Shown one piece after another: positions 11,436 through 23,300 of a stretch of DNA of 64,000 nucleotides. The position numbers and the translations under genes were made by a program. The notes beneath the pieces were generated by a model that saw only the letters and a program-made list of their open reading frames with translations, had not been told where the DNA came from and ran no database searches. This stretch comes from Alisma plantago-aquatica (lineage: Eukaryota > Streptophyta > Magnoliopsida > Alismatales > Alismataceae), in the NCBI GenBank assembly GCA_963693085.1, contig OY856410.1:1333550804-1333614803 (forward strand). Reading direction: 5' to 3'. Positions within the stretch are counted from its first letter, which is position 1. The number at the start of each line of letters is the position of its first letter.

Positions 11436-12826
11436 TGCCTTGGGCCATGATGGCCGATAGGGTTAGTGTGGTGGCCGATACCCATGTTGGGTGATAGGTT
11501 TCAGATGAGGGTTGTGAGGCTATAGTGAGGGTATGAGTTTCTTTGGTGACGGTCCCTTATGTGATAGAAGTGGATGTTTATACATTAACCAATAAAATGA
11601 TGGTGGTGTTTGTGATATCATCAATATGTAATATGTTGCCTTGCAAATAATAAGGATGCTAATGGTAGTAATGTATATGATGATAGCCCTCATGTAATAG
11701 ATGCATGATGTGACCCGTTATGATTAATTGTTAATGATAATGAAGATGATGATAACTACTCTAGTAGTTTGTTTAATGATAATAATGTTGGTAATAATGA
11801 TGCTAAGTGACCGTTATGTTAAAGGTTGCTTCATGATAAAGATGACAATAGTTGATGACATAGTAATGACCTTGTTAATAATAGTGTTGGTTCTGTAAAC
11901 ACAACATGATCTCTATATACCCTGATTGTTTGTACAATCTCGATATAAGGGTAAGTATCAGTATGGTTGTTTAATGATGTACTTAACATACTTGATCACC
12001 AAATAATTGTCATATTGATAAGTAGATTATCTTGAATGATATTTCATGATAGTGAGCATATTCCTTATGTTGAATCTGTTGACTCAAGGTCAATTAGGTC
12101 AATGTTGACTCACGTCTAAATTGACTAAACCCTTGTTTTGATGATGACTAACCATTCCACATATTGGTGTCTAATGCTTCTACATTGAGTGATTTCAGAT
12201 TAGGTTTAGACACACTCCAAATGCCCTAACTTGCGCATATCAAATTGGAGAAAAGACAAGTCAAAATAGCTACAAGTGTGCAATTTGGGATCTCTATGTA
12301 AATGACCTTAGAATTGCTTTGTAATTACTTGTAATGATTGTATGACTTGTAATTAAGCTTAGAAAAATTATTGGGACACAAAAATCCATCATTTGTACGG
12401 TTAAATGAAAATTCCAAAATACCCATAACAGGGATTTTGTCGGCCGAATTCCAAACTCGGTCGATCCATATATTCTGGGATTTTTGTTGGAATCGGCCGA
12501 GTTACAAACTCAGCCGATCCACCGTTCGGTCGAGTTCTAGCTAGGAAACTCGGCCGATCCACTGATTGGTCCAAGTCTAGAAATGGACCGATCGGTCGAG
12601 TTTCTCAAAGGAAACTCGGCCGACAGTCTAGCTTTCAGCCTTGTCTTTTAGTGGTTCGGCCGAGTTACCTTTATAGAAACTCGGCCGATCAGACTGTACT
12701 GGAATGTAGAAAAAGCAAATTCAACCGTTGGAGACTTTGTTGGGACCCAAAATAGATCCGTTGCAACTTGTAAAATGGCTATTTTTCGTTCACAAGTGTT
12801 CCCAAAGGCTAAGAGGCATCCCCAGC

Positions 12827-12834
12827 TATAAATA
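12827..12834 (+). promoter_or_regulatory. TATA box of the nested Copia-type solo LTR
   Basis: TATAAATA lies about 750 bp into the solo LTR. Some 30-40 bp downstream comes GGTTGAGCATTCATTGC, a plausible start region. It could in principle still drive read-through transcription towards gag of the host chromovirus. Confidence 0.6.
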
Positions 12835-13119
12835 GGACCCCTTGGGCTTCATTCCAAGGTTGAGCATTCATTGCAAACTCTTTGTGAGGTTTCTATTCTA
12901 TAGTTGAGTGCTTCCTACAGCCTCCTCTCTCTCTCTAAGCTTAATCACTTGCTACATCCATTAGAGTGAGTAGGAAATCTGTAAGAGATCTAATCCCATT
13001 TGTATATCTTGTGAAGCTCTCACTTCCACAACCTCCCCATCTCTCCATTTCAATCATGAAGATGAAGGTTCTCTCTCTTGTCCAAGAGAGGTGAAGAAGA
13101 ACAAGGGAAGGAGTCCCTT

Positions 13120-13395
13120 GGTGAAGATCAAGGCCGAAGACTTGGAGCTAGAGTGGGTAAGCCCTTGGAGAAGGCAGAAGACTCAAGCTCAAGTGGGTAA
13201 GTCCTTGGTGGAAAGCTTCTCCGAGTGAAGGTGAAGTCAAAGGCGGAAGATCCAAGAAGAGTGGGTAATTCCTCAAAGGCCGAAGACTTGTGCAAGAGTG
13301 GGTAAGTCCTTGGAGAAGGCCGAAGACTCTTGCAAAGTGGGTAAGTCCTTGGTAAGGTTGAAGACTCTTTGTATTGGATAGGTAAGTCCTTTGTT
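13120..13395 (+). repeat. ~45-50 bp imperfect repeats with GGTAAGT cores
   Basis: About six imperfect units share GCCGAAGACT, then AAGAGTGGGTAAGTCC, then TTGGAGAAGG. Most units contain GGTAAGT, identical to a strong 5' splice-site consensus. The array occupies the transcribed part of the solo LTR downstream of its TATA box. Confidence 0.75.
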
Positions 13396-15527
13396 GGTCA
13401 TGTATTGTATGTCTTATGAATGAATATAAGAGTGCAATTGTTTGAAGTCCTAGAGGTTGACCTCTCTAGGCAAGTGGACTGACACACTTCTAGTTTGAAG
13501 TGTGGAACCACTCTAAATAGCTTGTCTACATGTGTATGTTCAATCTCTCTCATCCTTGCTATGCATGTTTTAGTTGCACTCAAATTACCTATTTAGCAAC
13601 TTTATCTTGTGATCTATCTTGAAGGTTTAATGAATTTTGTTTAAGTGCTTTCAGCTCTATTCACCCCCCCTCTAGAGAACCTAAGTCACCCATCTAGGAT
13701 CCAACATAATCTACAATTATTGCATACCTTAACCTTGCAGGTGATGACTTAGCCATGAAAGGGCTATGTGACATATATAATGAGTAACATTACTTTGATA
13801 ATTGCTCTATAAGATTATGTATGTGATGTGTTGGTCCCATGATGATGATGTGAGCCTTAAGAGGCAGTGACAGTACATGATGAGGGGTTGAGACCCTGTG
13901 GTATGTGGTGATCCTTGAGATGGATCTGGATGGTTGGCAAGAGGCCAAGTGGTAACATGTGATGTTGGATCCTTAAGATGGATCAGGTTGATATGAATAG
14001 ATCATAATATAATGTTCTTTACTTTATGTTATATCTTGCATGTTATACAAGGTTGAATCTTGCAATCCATCTAAAAGATACTAATGAATCACAGTGAAAT
14101 ATATCATGTAGTTTGCCCTGGCCATAGATCCATCATCGTCAGGACTTGGTGATGGTGAAACAGGTTTTCCTACGGGTTAACCTGGAAGCGCATATTGTTG
14201 AATATGTGTAGGTTGCTCCTAGCCTGAAAATGAGGAGGTAAGAGTGTAACTTCGGTTGCAGACTCAGATATGTGTGTAGAGCATGGTGAACAGGCCCATG
14301 GCTCATGATATGTGATGTATGGAGCATGAATACGTTCATGGCTCAGAGCACGGTGATCAGGCCCGTGGCTCAGTTTTACTAGCGCCGTGACCTGTACCAA
14401 GGCGGGCTAGAGAATGGGTAGCCTATGGAGCTAACCCTGTGGCTTAGACCACTTCAGCATGTGACTGCGGTCTTGCTTGTGTTGTACTCATGTACTGACC
14501 ATGAGGTGGGAGGTCGTGGAGTCCGGCTCTTCCATTGACCTTGTATGGCACCGTCTTGGGTTTCGTAACCAAAGGTTGGATTTGAACGGTACGGTTCAAA
14601 TCTTCAGGGCATAATAAAATGTAATACAGTCGTTTAGTATTTACTAATCATATCAAATATGAAACATTGGTTGAGGCCTTGTTTGTGTAATATTCCGTTA
14701 TACCTTGCAGGTCATGTGGTAATCTACCTTATCTTGATAATCAGGTTATATGGCATTATACCCTGTTCTAATGATCCTGTTACATGTTGATATATCTCAT
14801 CTTGATAGTCATGTTCTTTTGAAAGACATCTGGTTATAAGTTTTAGTACAGCTGGTATGCTTTCCGGTAAGAATGATCTTGCTATATATATATATAACTG
14901 CTTCTGATATATCTGCTCATGTTATAATTGATGTTATAGATTCTCTTGCTGAGGTTCTGTAGTTGCGGTGGGGAGCTATGTTTCCCGCTGGGACAATTGT
15001 TCAATTGTCTCACTCCGCTGGTTTACACCCTTTTTAGGTGGTCGAGGTAGACGTGGTCGTGGTTGTGGTGTTGCGGACGAGCAGCTTGAGGAGTAGTAGA
15101 AGGCAAGCGATGGACATGCTGCTGTTTGGATGTTTTGTAGTAGAGTCTAGAGTCATCCCTGTACTCTCAGGTCCTTGGCAGTGTTTTGACGATGTTTCAC
15201 AAAGATCGTTCGATGATATCTGTATATCCTGCTGTTGGCCGGATGTGGGCCTTTATGTATATATGAACAGGTGGTGAACTCATGTGATGGATGGACAGCT
15301 GTTCCTGAGCTGTGGACACGTGTCAGATCTTGTGTATGTACATATTTATATGACATGTTTCTGTGCAGGATGAGGACTGGAAAGTAATAGTTTCACAGTT
15401 TATCAGTTTTCCGCAATCGATTTTAATTAACCCGTGTTTTTGATAATCTGTGGTTATGGTGTTTTCCGCACGTTTTCGCGTAACACCTCGTTATCTGTGT
15501 GATAATGGGATGTGTTGCCACAAAGCA

Positions 15528-15539
15528 TGGTATCAGAGA
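15528..15539 (+). promoter_or_regulatory. Primer-binding site (tRNA-iMet) of the chromovirus
   Basis: TGGTATCAGAGA begins 5 bp after the 5' LTR end. It matches the complement of the initiator Met-tRNA 3' end, the usual primer of plant LTR retrotransposons, and fixes the element on the + strand. Confidence 0.92.
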
Positions 15540-15648
15540 TTTAGGTTCGCTGAGTCTACAGGGATCTAGGACTAGGTTGAGTCTGTTCTTATGAGTTTTC
15601 CAGGTTATCTTACAAAAATCTTCTGCCCTAAGCAGAAGAAAAGCCAAG

Positions 15649-18600
15649 ATGTCTGGAAACCACGAAGAACATGCTCCTGAGCATAGTGATGCTGCATCGG
15701 TTGATGGAGCAGATGGACGGGCACATGAAGATCGGGTGCCTGAGGTCCCCTAGCCTGACCCAGCCATACTTGAACACCCTGCCTACCAACAGCTTATGGG
15801 GCAGTTAATGGCTACGATGAATCTCATGGTTGAGCAATTACCAGTGCCTCCTCCGCGAGCACAGGTTCCCCATGGAGAAGCATCGGGTATCGGGAAGACC
15901 TTTGAGCGGCTTTGTCGAGTCGGAGCTTCGGATTATGCTGGAACGGCTGATCCAGCGGATGCAGATCTGTGGCTGACGAGTCTTGAAAAGGCTTTCCGGA
16001 TCCTCGACATCCCCAAAGCAGACAAAGTAAAGCATGTTGTCTACCTTTTGAAGGGTAGTGCTGGTCACTGGTGGACCATCGAGGAAGAAAAGTGGCCTGG
16101 TGAGGTGATCTGTTGGGAAGTGTTTCGACGTGAGTTCGTCACCAGATACTTTCCGAAGACGTACCTGGATGAGAAGATCAGTCAGTTTGAGAAGTTGCGG
16201 CAAGGAACGATGAACATCACCGAGTATGAAGCTAAGTTTATGGATCTGTTGAGGTTTTGTCCTCACATGGCGGCGACAGATGATGAACGGATCAGACGTT
16301 TCGAGAAGGGTTTGAGTGCTGAGTTGACAACCCCTGTGTCTGCGCTGGAAAACCGAGAGCGGTTTGCTATGTTTGTGGAATCAGTTTGACGGATCGAGAG
16401 GACAGTAAGGGAGAAAAGAGAGTCGGTGTCTCTTAAAAGACATGCTCAGTTTCAAGGACGAAGGTTTGGTGGCTTCAAGAAACCCAGGTTTTCAGCACCG
16501 TCAGTGATGAGAAGTGCTGGTGTACCATCTCAGTGGTCTCCGAGTAAGGGAAAAGGTTATGTTTCTTCACCGTCTAAGGCGAACAATTCAGCTTCGGTGG
16601 CAGTGACAGGGCCATCTAGGCCACGAGTTGACAATAGAGCATGTCATCTCTGTGGACAAGTCGGGCATTGGAAGTTCAATTGCCCGAATAGAGATGTTGA
16701 AGTGACGCAGCAACCGAGGCAGAGTTTCCAGAAGTCTGAGAGACCATAGCCCAGTGGTAGCAGAGGACGAGGACGCGGTCAAGCGTCTCAAGCTGGATCG
16801 TCTGCTCAAGGGAGCAGAGGTCGTGGACAGCAAGCAACGACTCGATTCTATGTCATGAATCAGCCGGAGGTGATAGTCAACCTGCGAGTGGTGACAGGTC
16901 AGATGGAGTTATTTCATTCTGATATATCTCCTTCTTGCCTTATATCTGTTCTGGTTGACCCGGGTGCTACACACTCTTTTATCGCCTATAGTATGCTTGA
17001 AAACTGTCATCTACATGTTAGTTGTAAGAAGGATAGCTTGTTGTTAGAAACCCCTCTTGATGGTTCCTCTTTGCTTCGAGAAGAGTGTCCATCTTGTGTT
17101 TTGTCTTTTTCGGGACACAGCATTCAGGTGGATCTCATACCACTTGATATGCATGGTTTCGATGTTATCCTTGGGATGGATACCTTAGAGAAGTATAAGG
17201 TTGTCTTGGACTGTGGTTCCAAGCAGGCGGTGTTTGATGTTGCTGGAGAGAAGTGGATCTTCCAGGGAGATAGGAATATTCTTCCGACGTGTCTGGTGTC
17301 AGCTATGGTGGCAGATAGGTTGTTGCGACAAGGATGTGAGGCGTTCTTAGCTCACGTTGTGGATACCGTTGTGGATACCAAGGCGAAAGGCCTTAACCTT
17401 GAAGAAGTGTCAGTGGTCCGAGAGTTTGCAGATGTGTTTCCCGAGGAGTTTCCTGGTGTTCCTCCACCCCAAGAGATCGATTTTGAGATCAATCTGGTTC
17501 TGGGAACACAGCCGATTGCACAGACACCTTATAGGATGGCTCCAGTAGAGATGGTAGAGTTGAAGAAGCAGTTACAAGAGTTGTTGGAGAAAGGTTTCAT
17601 CAGACCGAGCACGTCACCTTGGGGTGCTCCCGTGTTGTTCGTTAAGAAGAAGGATGGTTCGATGTGGTTGTGTATAGACTACCGACAGTTGAACAAGGTC
17701 ACGATCAAGAATAAGTACCCGTTGCCGAGGGTAGATGACATGTTCGATCAGTTGTGTTGTGCTACAGTGTTTTCGAAGATCGATCTACGGTCTGGATATC
17801 ATCAGTTGAGGATAAAGGCGGATGACATACCAAAGTCAGCCTTTAGAATGAGGTATGGTCATTTTGAGTTTGTGGTTATGCCGTTTGGATTAACCAATGC
17901 ACCTGCTGCTTTCATGGACCTGATGAATAGAGTGTTTCATCCGTTCTTAGATCAGTTTGTTGTAGTTTTTATAGACGACATCTTGATCTATAGTCGGAAT
18001 CGGCTAGAGCATGAGCAACATCTTCGTCAAGCGTTGACTCTCCTTCGTCAACATCAGTTGTATGCTAAGTTTAGTAAGTGTGAGTTCTGGTTGGATGAAG
18101 TGACTTTCTTAGGTCATGTGATATCTACTGAAGGAGTCAAAGTGGAATCCGTTGCGGATTGGGAACAGCCGAAGACGCCGACGGAAGTTCGTAGTTTCCT
18201 TGGTCTAGCAGGATACTACCAGAGGTTTATCAAGGACTTCAGTTGGATAGCTCTACCGATGACGAAGTTGACCAGGAAGGATGTACCTTTTGTTTGGAAT
18301 GATCGATGTCAGCAAGCTTTCCAAAGTTTGAAGGAAAAGCTAACCAGTGCTCCAGCGTTGATCTTGCCAGAATCTGGAAAAGGCTATGTTGTTTTCTGTG
18401 ATGCGTCCAAGAAAGGTTTGGGTTGTGTGCTGATGCAGGAAGATCATGTGGTTTCTTTTGCTTCGCGACAGCTTAAGAAACACGAGGAGAACTATCTGAC
18501 CCATGACTTGGAGCTGGCAGCAGTGGTTCATGCGTTAAAGATTTGGAGACACTATCTTTATGGGGAAGTGTGTCAGATCTTTACAGATCACAAGAATCTG

Positions 18601-20327
18601 AAGTACATCTTCTCACAGCAAGAGTTGAACATGCGACAGCGTCGGTGGATGGAGTTGATCAATGATTATGATTTCACTATCGAGTATCATCCTGGTAAGG
18701 CGAATGTGGTAGCAGACGCGCTTAGCAGAAAGTCTTCTACTCCCAAGAAGGCACAGATGAGTTCTTTGGTATGCCATAGGCGGGACATGTTAGTCTCCTT
18801 ACGACAGATGAACGTACAGATGGAGGTTTCCTCGTTAGCTGTACTTTTAGCACAGATGCAAATCAAGCCCACGTTGAGACAGAAGATCAAGGATGCACAG
18901 CAAACGGATGATACAGTACAACTAATCAGATCAGAGTTTGGCAGCGAAAAGCGTGATGGGTTCCATGAGTCTGAGGATGGAGTGGTTTGCTATCATAATA
19001 GGATGGTGGTTCCAGATGCTGATAATCTGAGGGAGTTGGTGCTCGAGGAAGCACACACGTCGATGTATGCTATGCATCCAGGCGTCAAAAAAATGTATCA
19101 TAGCCTGAAGGACTTGTACTGGTGGCCCGGCTTGAAGAAAGATGTAGCTGAGTTTGTGGCTAGGTGTGCGGTGTGTCAGCAAGTCAAGGCTGAGCATCAA
19201 AAGCCGGCAGGTACATTGCAACATTTGCCTATACCACAGTGGAAATGGGATCATATAACCATGGATTTCGTAGTTGGTCTACCCAGGACAACTAAGAATC
19301 ATGATTCCATTTGGGTGATAGTGGACAGATTAATGAAGTCTGCCCATTTCATACCTGTGAAGACCACATATACAGCTGAAAAGCTCGCTCGAGTATATGT
19401 GGATGAGATAGTTCGTTTGCATGGTGTGCCAACAACGATAGTTTCTGATAGAGGTCCTCAGTTTACAAGTCGTTTTTGGGAACAGTTGCACAGGGAGATG
19501 GGAACGCAGTTGAAGTTCAGTACCGCTTTCCACCCGCAGACAGATGGACAGTCTGAGAGGACTATTCAGACTTTGGAGGATCTTCTTCGTGCTTGTGTTT
19601 TGCAGTTCCTAGGCAGTTGGGACGTACATCTCAGTTTGATAGAGTTTGCCTACAACAATAGCTATCAGCGGAGCATTGACATGGCTCCCTATGAGGCTTT
19701 GTATGGGAGGAAGTGCAGATCTCCTTTGTGTTGGTATGAATCAGGTGAATATCAGCTTTTGGGCCCTGAGTTAGTATAGAAAAAGACAGAAAAGATCAAG
19801 GTGATACAACAACAGTTGAAAGCGGCACAAGACAGACAGAAGTCTTATGCAGACAATCGCCGACGACCCTTGGAGTTCCAGGTGGGAGACAAGGTGTATC
19901 TTAAAGTCTCTCCGTGGAAAGGTGTGCTGAGGTTTGGACGGAAAGGTAAGTTAGCTCCCAGATATATGGGGCCTTACCCAGTATTAGCACGTGTTGGCAA
20001 GGAGGCTTACGAGTTAGAGTTGCCTCCAGAGTTGTACAGGTTACATCCAGTTTCCATGTCAGTATCCTGAAGAAAAGTCATCCGGATACAGGAACAGTGA
20101 TACAACCAGTTGAAGTTGAGCTTGACAAAGATGTGACTTATGAAGAGGGTCCTATGATGATCCTTGACAGAAGAGTCAAGAAGCTGAAGAGAAAGGATCT
20201 GGTTCTTGTGAAGGTCCTTTGGCATCACCGTGGTGTTGAGGAAGCCACGTGGGAGCTTGAGGAAGAGATGAGGAGGAAGTATCCCTCGCTTTTCTCTTCG
20301 GATTTCGGGGACGAAATCCTTTTGTAG
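15649..20327 (+). pseudogene. gag-pol polyprotein of the chromovirus (broken)
   Basis: One frame from ATG 15649 holds gag (CP-like core ~16020-16320), zinc knuckle CX2CX4HX4C (16642-16683), protease with DPGATHSF at 16957, RT with FIDDILIYS (17968), RNase H from about 18380, and integrase with an HHCC-type region (~19060-19180). Integrase D, D and E are at 19264, 19447 and 19555, and a chromodomain lies at ~20140-20300. Breaks: TAG 15751, TGA 16387, TAG 16747, TAG 19777, and a 1-base loss near 20050 that shifts the chromodomain into another frame. The protease has DPG rather than DTG/DSG, and the RT motif [10 protein letters not shown] reads [10 protein letters not shown]. The longest open stretch is 974 codons (16855-19779). 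Confidence 0.95.
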
Positions 20328-20338
20328 AGGTTTATGGC

Positions 20339-23300
20339 TGTAAGGACCCTGACCTGCGTTTAGGGTTTACCCTGTTTGTTTTGCTTGATCTTGGTGCTTT
20401 GGTGCTTGCTAATCACCTTTAGTGGTGATTAGGGTTTGGTTGTGCTTTATTGAGAGTTCAAGGGGCTACTTGCAAATAACCCAAGTTTAGGGTTTTGTGG
20501 GCAAGTTTGCCATCTTGTGAGATGTTTTTCCTCTTTGCTTCCTCTAGGGTTGAGAGGAAGGCTTGGGCTTGTTGTTTGAGTCCTTTGGGCCTGAGTTGAG
20601 CTTGTTTGGGCCTTGGAGTCCCTTGTTTGGGCTTGATTGAGCCTTGTGTCGCCCAGGGCAGGTGGTGTGTCGCCCAGTTGCTTGGTGTGTCGCCCAGTAT
20701 CTCTTTTTGTGTCGCCCAGATGGCTTGGCTTGGTTGATGGACACATGGTGCACATCTTGGACAAGTGCCTTATGGCTTGCATGAGAGGTGGCTTGAGTTG
20801 GTGGACATGTGTCCCTTGGGTGGACGACACATAGCATGGTTGTACCTTGGTTTCTCCTCCCCTTCTTCCTATATAGGTAGCTTTTCTCCTTGCCTTAGTC
20901 TCCTTTGATCTTTTGGTTTCCCCTCCACCCTTGGTGCATGATATCCCTCTCCATCTTGCTTGTGTTGGCTGATACACTTCCTTGGAGCTGAAGTGGTGGC
21001 CGATACACCTTCCTGGAGCAGCTTGGTGGACGATATCTTTGGACCTTGGAGTGCTTTGGAGCTTTGGTGGCTGACAACCTTGGAGCTCAAAGTGCATCTT
21101 CTTCCTTGGAGCTTAAGGCGGGTTGCATAGTTTCTAACCCTAATTCTCTTACCTCTAGCTTTAACCTTGTTACATGTTAGTAGACTAGCTTAGTTCCTTT
21201 CTTGTGCACCTTGCTTATATACCTTAGTGGCCGATATCCCTCTCTTGGGTTTAGGGTTCCTTGTATACCTTGCTTTTTAGGGTTTGTGCTCCCTTGTGTT
21301 GGAGGTTGAAGGTGACCTAGGGTTGGGCGATACCCCTTCCTTGTGGGTGTGTTGAGCGACACCCTTGCCCCTAAGTTGAACGATATGAGTAACCTTGGGT
21401 TGAGAAACACCTTTGTCTCTGAGTTGGCCGACATGGTCCCCTTTGTTCTTGTGTTGGTCGACATGGTGACCATGTTGGGCGACATAGCACCTTGGGTGGA
21501 TGACATGATGAGTCCTTTAGGTTGGCCGATACCCTTTCCCTTGAGTTGGGCGATAGGGTGAGCTAGGGTTTGTTGGCCGATATGGTGAGTACCCTTGGAG
21601 ATGGGCGAAACTCTCTCTCACTCACTCTCTCTCTCTCTCTTGTTGGGCGATATGGTCTGATGGTGTTGGGCGACATGGATGTCCTTGAGTTGGACGATAG
21701 AATGGGTGCTCTTGTGTTGAGTTATCTCCTTGTCCATGTGGTGGACGATAGGGCCAAGTAGTGCCATGTTGGACGATAGGCTATGTGCCCTGATGGCCGA
21801 TACCATGATGGCCGATACCCTGATGGACGATACCATGATGGCCGATACCCTGATGGCCGATACCATGATGGCCGATACCATGATGGCCGATGCCATGATG
21901 GCCGATACCATGTTGGGCGACATGCCTTGGGCCATGATGGCCGATAGGGTTAGTGTGGTGGCCGATACCCATGTTGGGTGATAGGTTTCAGATGAGGGTT
22001 GTGAGGCTATAGTGAGGGTATGAGTTTCTTTGGTGACGGTCCCTTATGTGATAGAAGTGGATGTTTATACATTAACCAATAAAACGATGGTGGTGTTTGT
22101 GATATCATCAATATGTAATATGTTGCCTTGCAAATAATAAGGATGCTAATGGTAGTAATGTATATGATGATAGCCCTCATGTAATAGATGCATGATGTGA
22201 CCCGTTATGATTAATTGTTAATGATAATGAAGATGATGATAACTACTCTAGTAGTTTGTTTAATGATAATAATGTTGGTAATAATGATGCTAAGTGACAG
22301 TTATGTTAAAGGTTGCTTCATGATAAAGATGACAATAGTTGATGACATAGTAATGACCTTGTTAATAATAGTGTTGGTTCTATAAACACAACATGATCTC
22401 TATATACCCTGATTGTTTGTACAATCTCGATATAAGGGTAAGTATCAGTATGGTTGTTTAATGATGTACTTAACATACTTGATCACCAAATAACTGTCAT
22501 ATTGATAAGTAGATTATCTTGAATGATATTTCATGATAGTGAGCATATTCCTTATGTTGAATCCACAATTATTGCATACCTTAACCTTGCAGGTGATGAC
22601 TTAGCCATGAAAGGGCTATGTGACATATGTAATGAGTAACATTACTTTGATAATTGCTCTATAAGATTATGTATGTGATGTGTTGGTCCCATGATGATGA
22701 TGTGAGCCTTAAGAGGCAGTGACAGTACATGATGAGGGGTTGAGACCCTGTGGTATGTGGTGATCCTTGAGATGGATCTGGATGGTTGGCAAGAGGCCAA
22801 GTGGTAACATGTGATGTTGGATCCTTAAGATGGATCAGGTTGATATGAATAGATCATAATATAATGTTCTTTACTTTCTGTTATATCTTGCATGTTATAC
22901 AACTTGGTTGAATCTTGCAATCCATCTAAAAGATACTAATGAATCACAGTGAAATATATCATGTAGTTTGCCCTGGCCATAGATCCATCATTGTCAGGAC
23001 TTGGTGATGGTGAAACAGGTTTTCCTACGGGTTAACCTGGAAGCGCATATTGTTGAATATGTGTAGGTTGCTCCTAGCCTAAAAATGAGGAGGTAAGAGT
23101 GTAACTTCGGTTGCAGACTCAGATATGTGTGTAGAGCATGGTGAACAGGCCCATGGCTCAGGATATGTGATGTATGGAGCATGAATGCGTTCATGGCTCA
23201 GAGCACGGTGATCAGGCCCGTGGCTCAGTTTTACTAGCGCCGTGACCTGTACCAAGGCGGGCTAGAGAATGGGTAGCCTATGGAGCTAACCCTGTGTCTT

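Larger units (their letters stand above)
12077..13706 (+). mobile_element. Solo LTR of a Copia-type (SIRE-like) element
   Basis: A 1630-bp block present in the 5' LTR and absent from the 3' LTR at the matching site near 22563. It starts TGTTGACTC and ends GGATCCAACA (TG...CA, short inverted termini), flanked by GAATC (12072-12076) and TAATC (13707-13711), a 5-bp duplication with one mismatch. It has a TATA box at 12827 and a C-rich run before the end, as in SIRE/Maximus Copia LTRs. No internal domain or second LTR follows, so it is a solo LTR. Family assignment is by appearance only. Confidence 0.85.
9869..15522 (+). repeat. 5' LTR of the chromovirus (with nested insertion)
   Basis: This LTR is 5654 bp, of which 1635 bp is a nested solo LTR plus its target duplication, leaving about 4.02 kb. 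A TATA-like box lies about 530 bp in, so U3 is short and the transcribed R-U5 portion is unusually long, over 3 kb. The LTR carries many GGCCGATA/GGGCGACA motifs, a CT-rich tract near 11140-11167 and a 15-bp minisatellite. A minus-strand ORF (9959-10627) is shared with the 3' LTR but resembles no known protein. Confidence 0.95.

Noticed and set aside
11047..11494. ORFs with repeating MMADT or IMVSAI residues
   Set aside because: These come from the 15-bp minisatellite, whose period is a multiple of three and so stays open in several frames on both strands.
16855..19779. A functional 974-codon gene
   Set aside because: It is the open part of a chromovirus gag-pol; in-frame stops lie before and after it and the chromodomain is out of frame.
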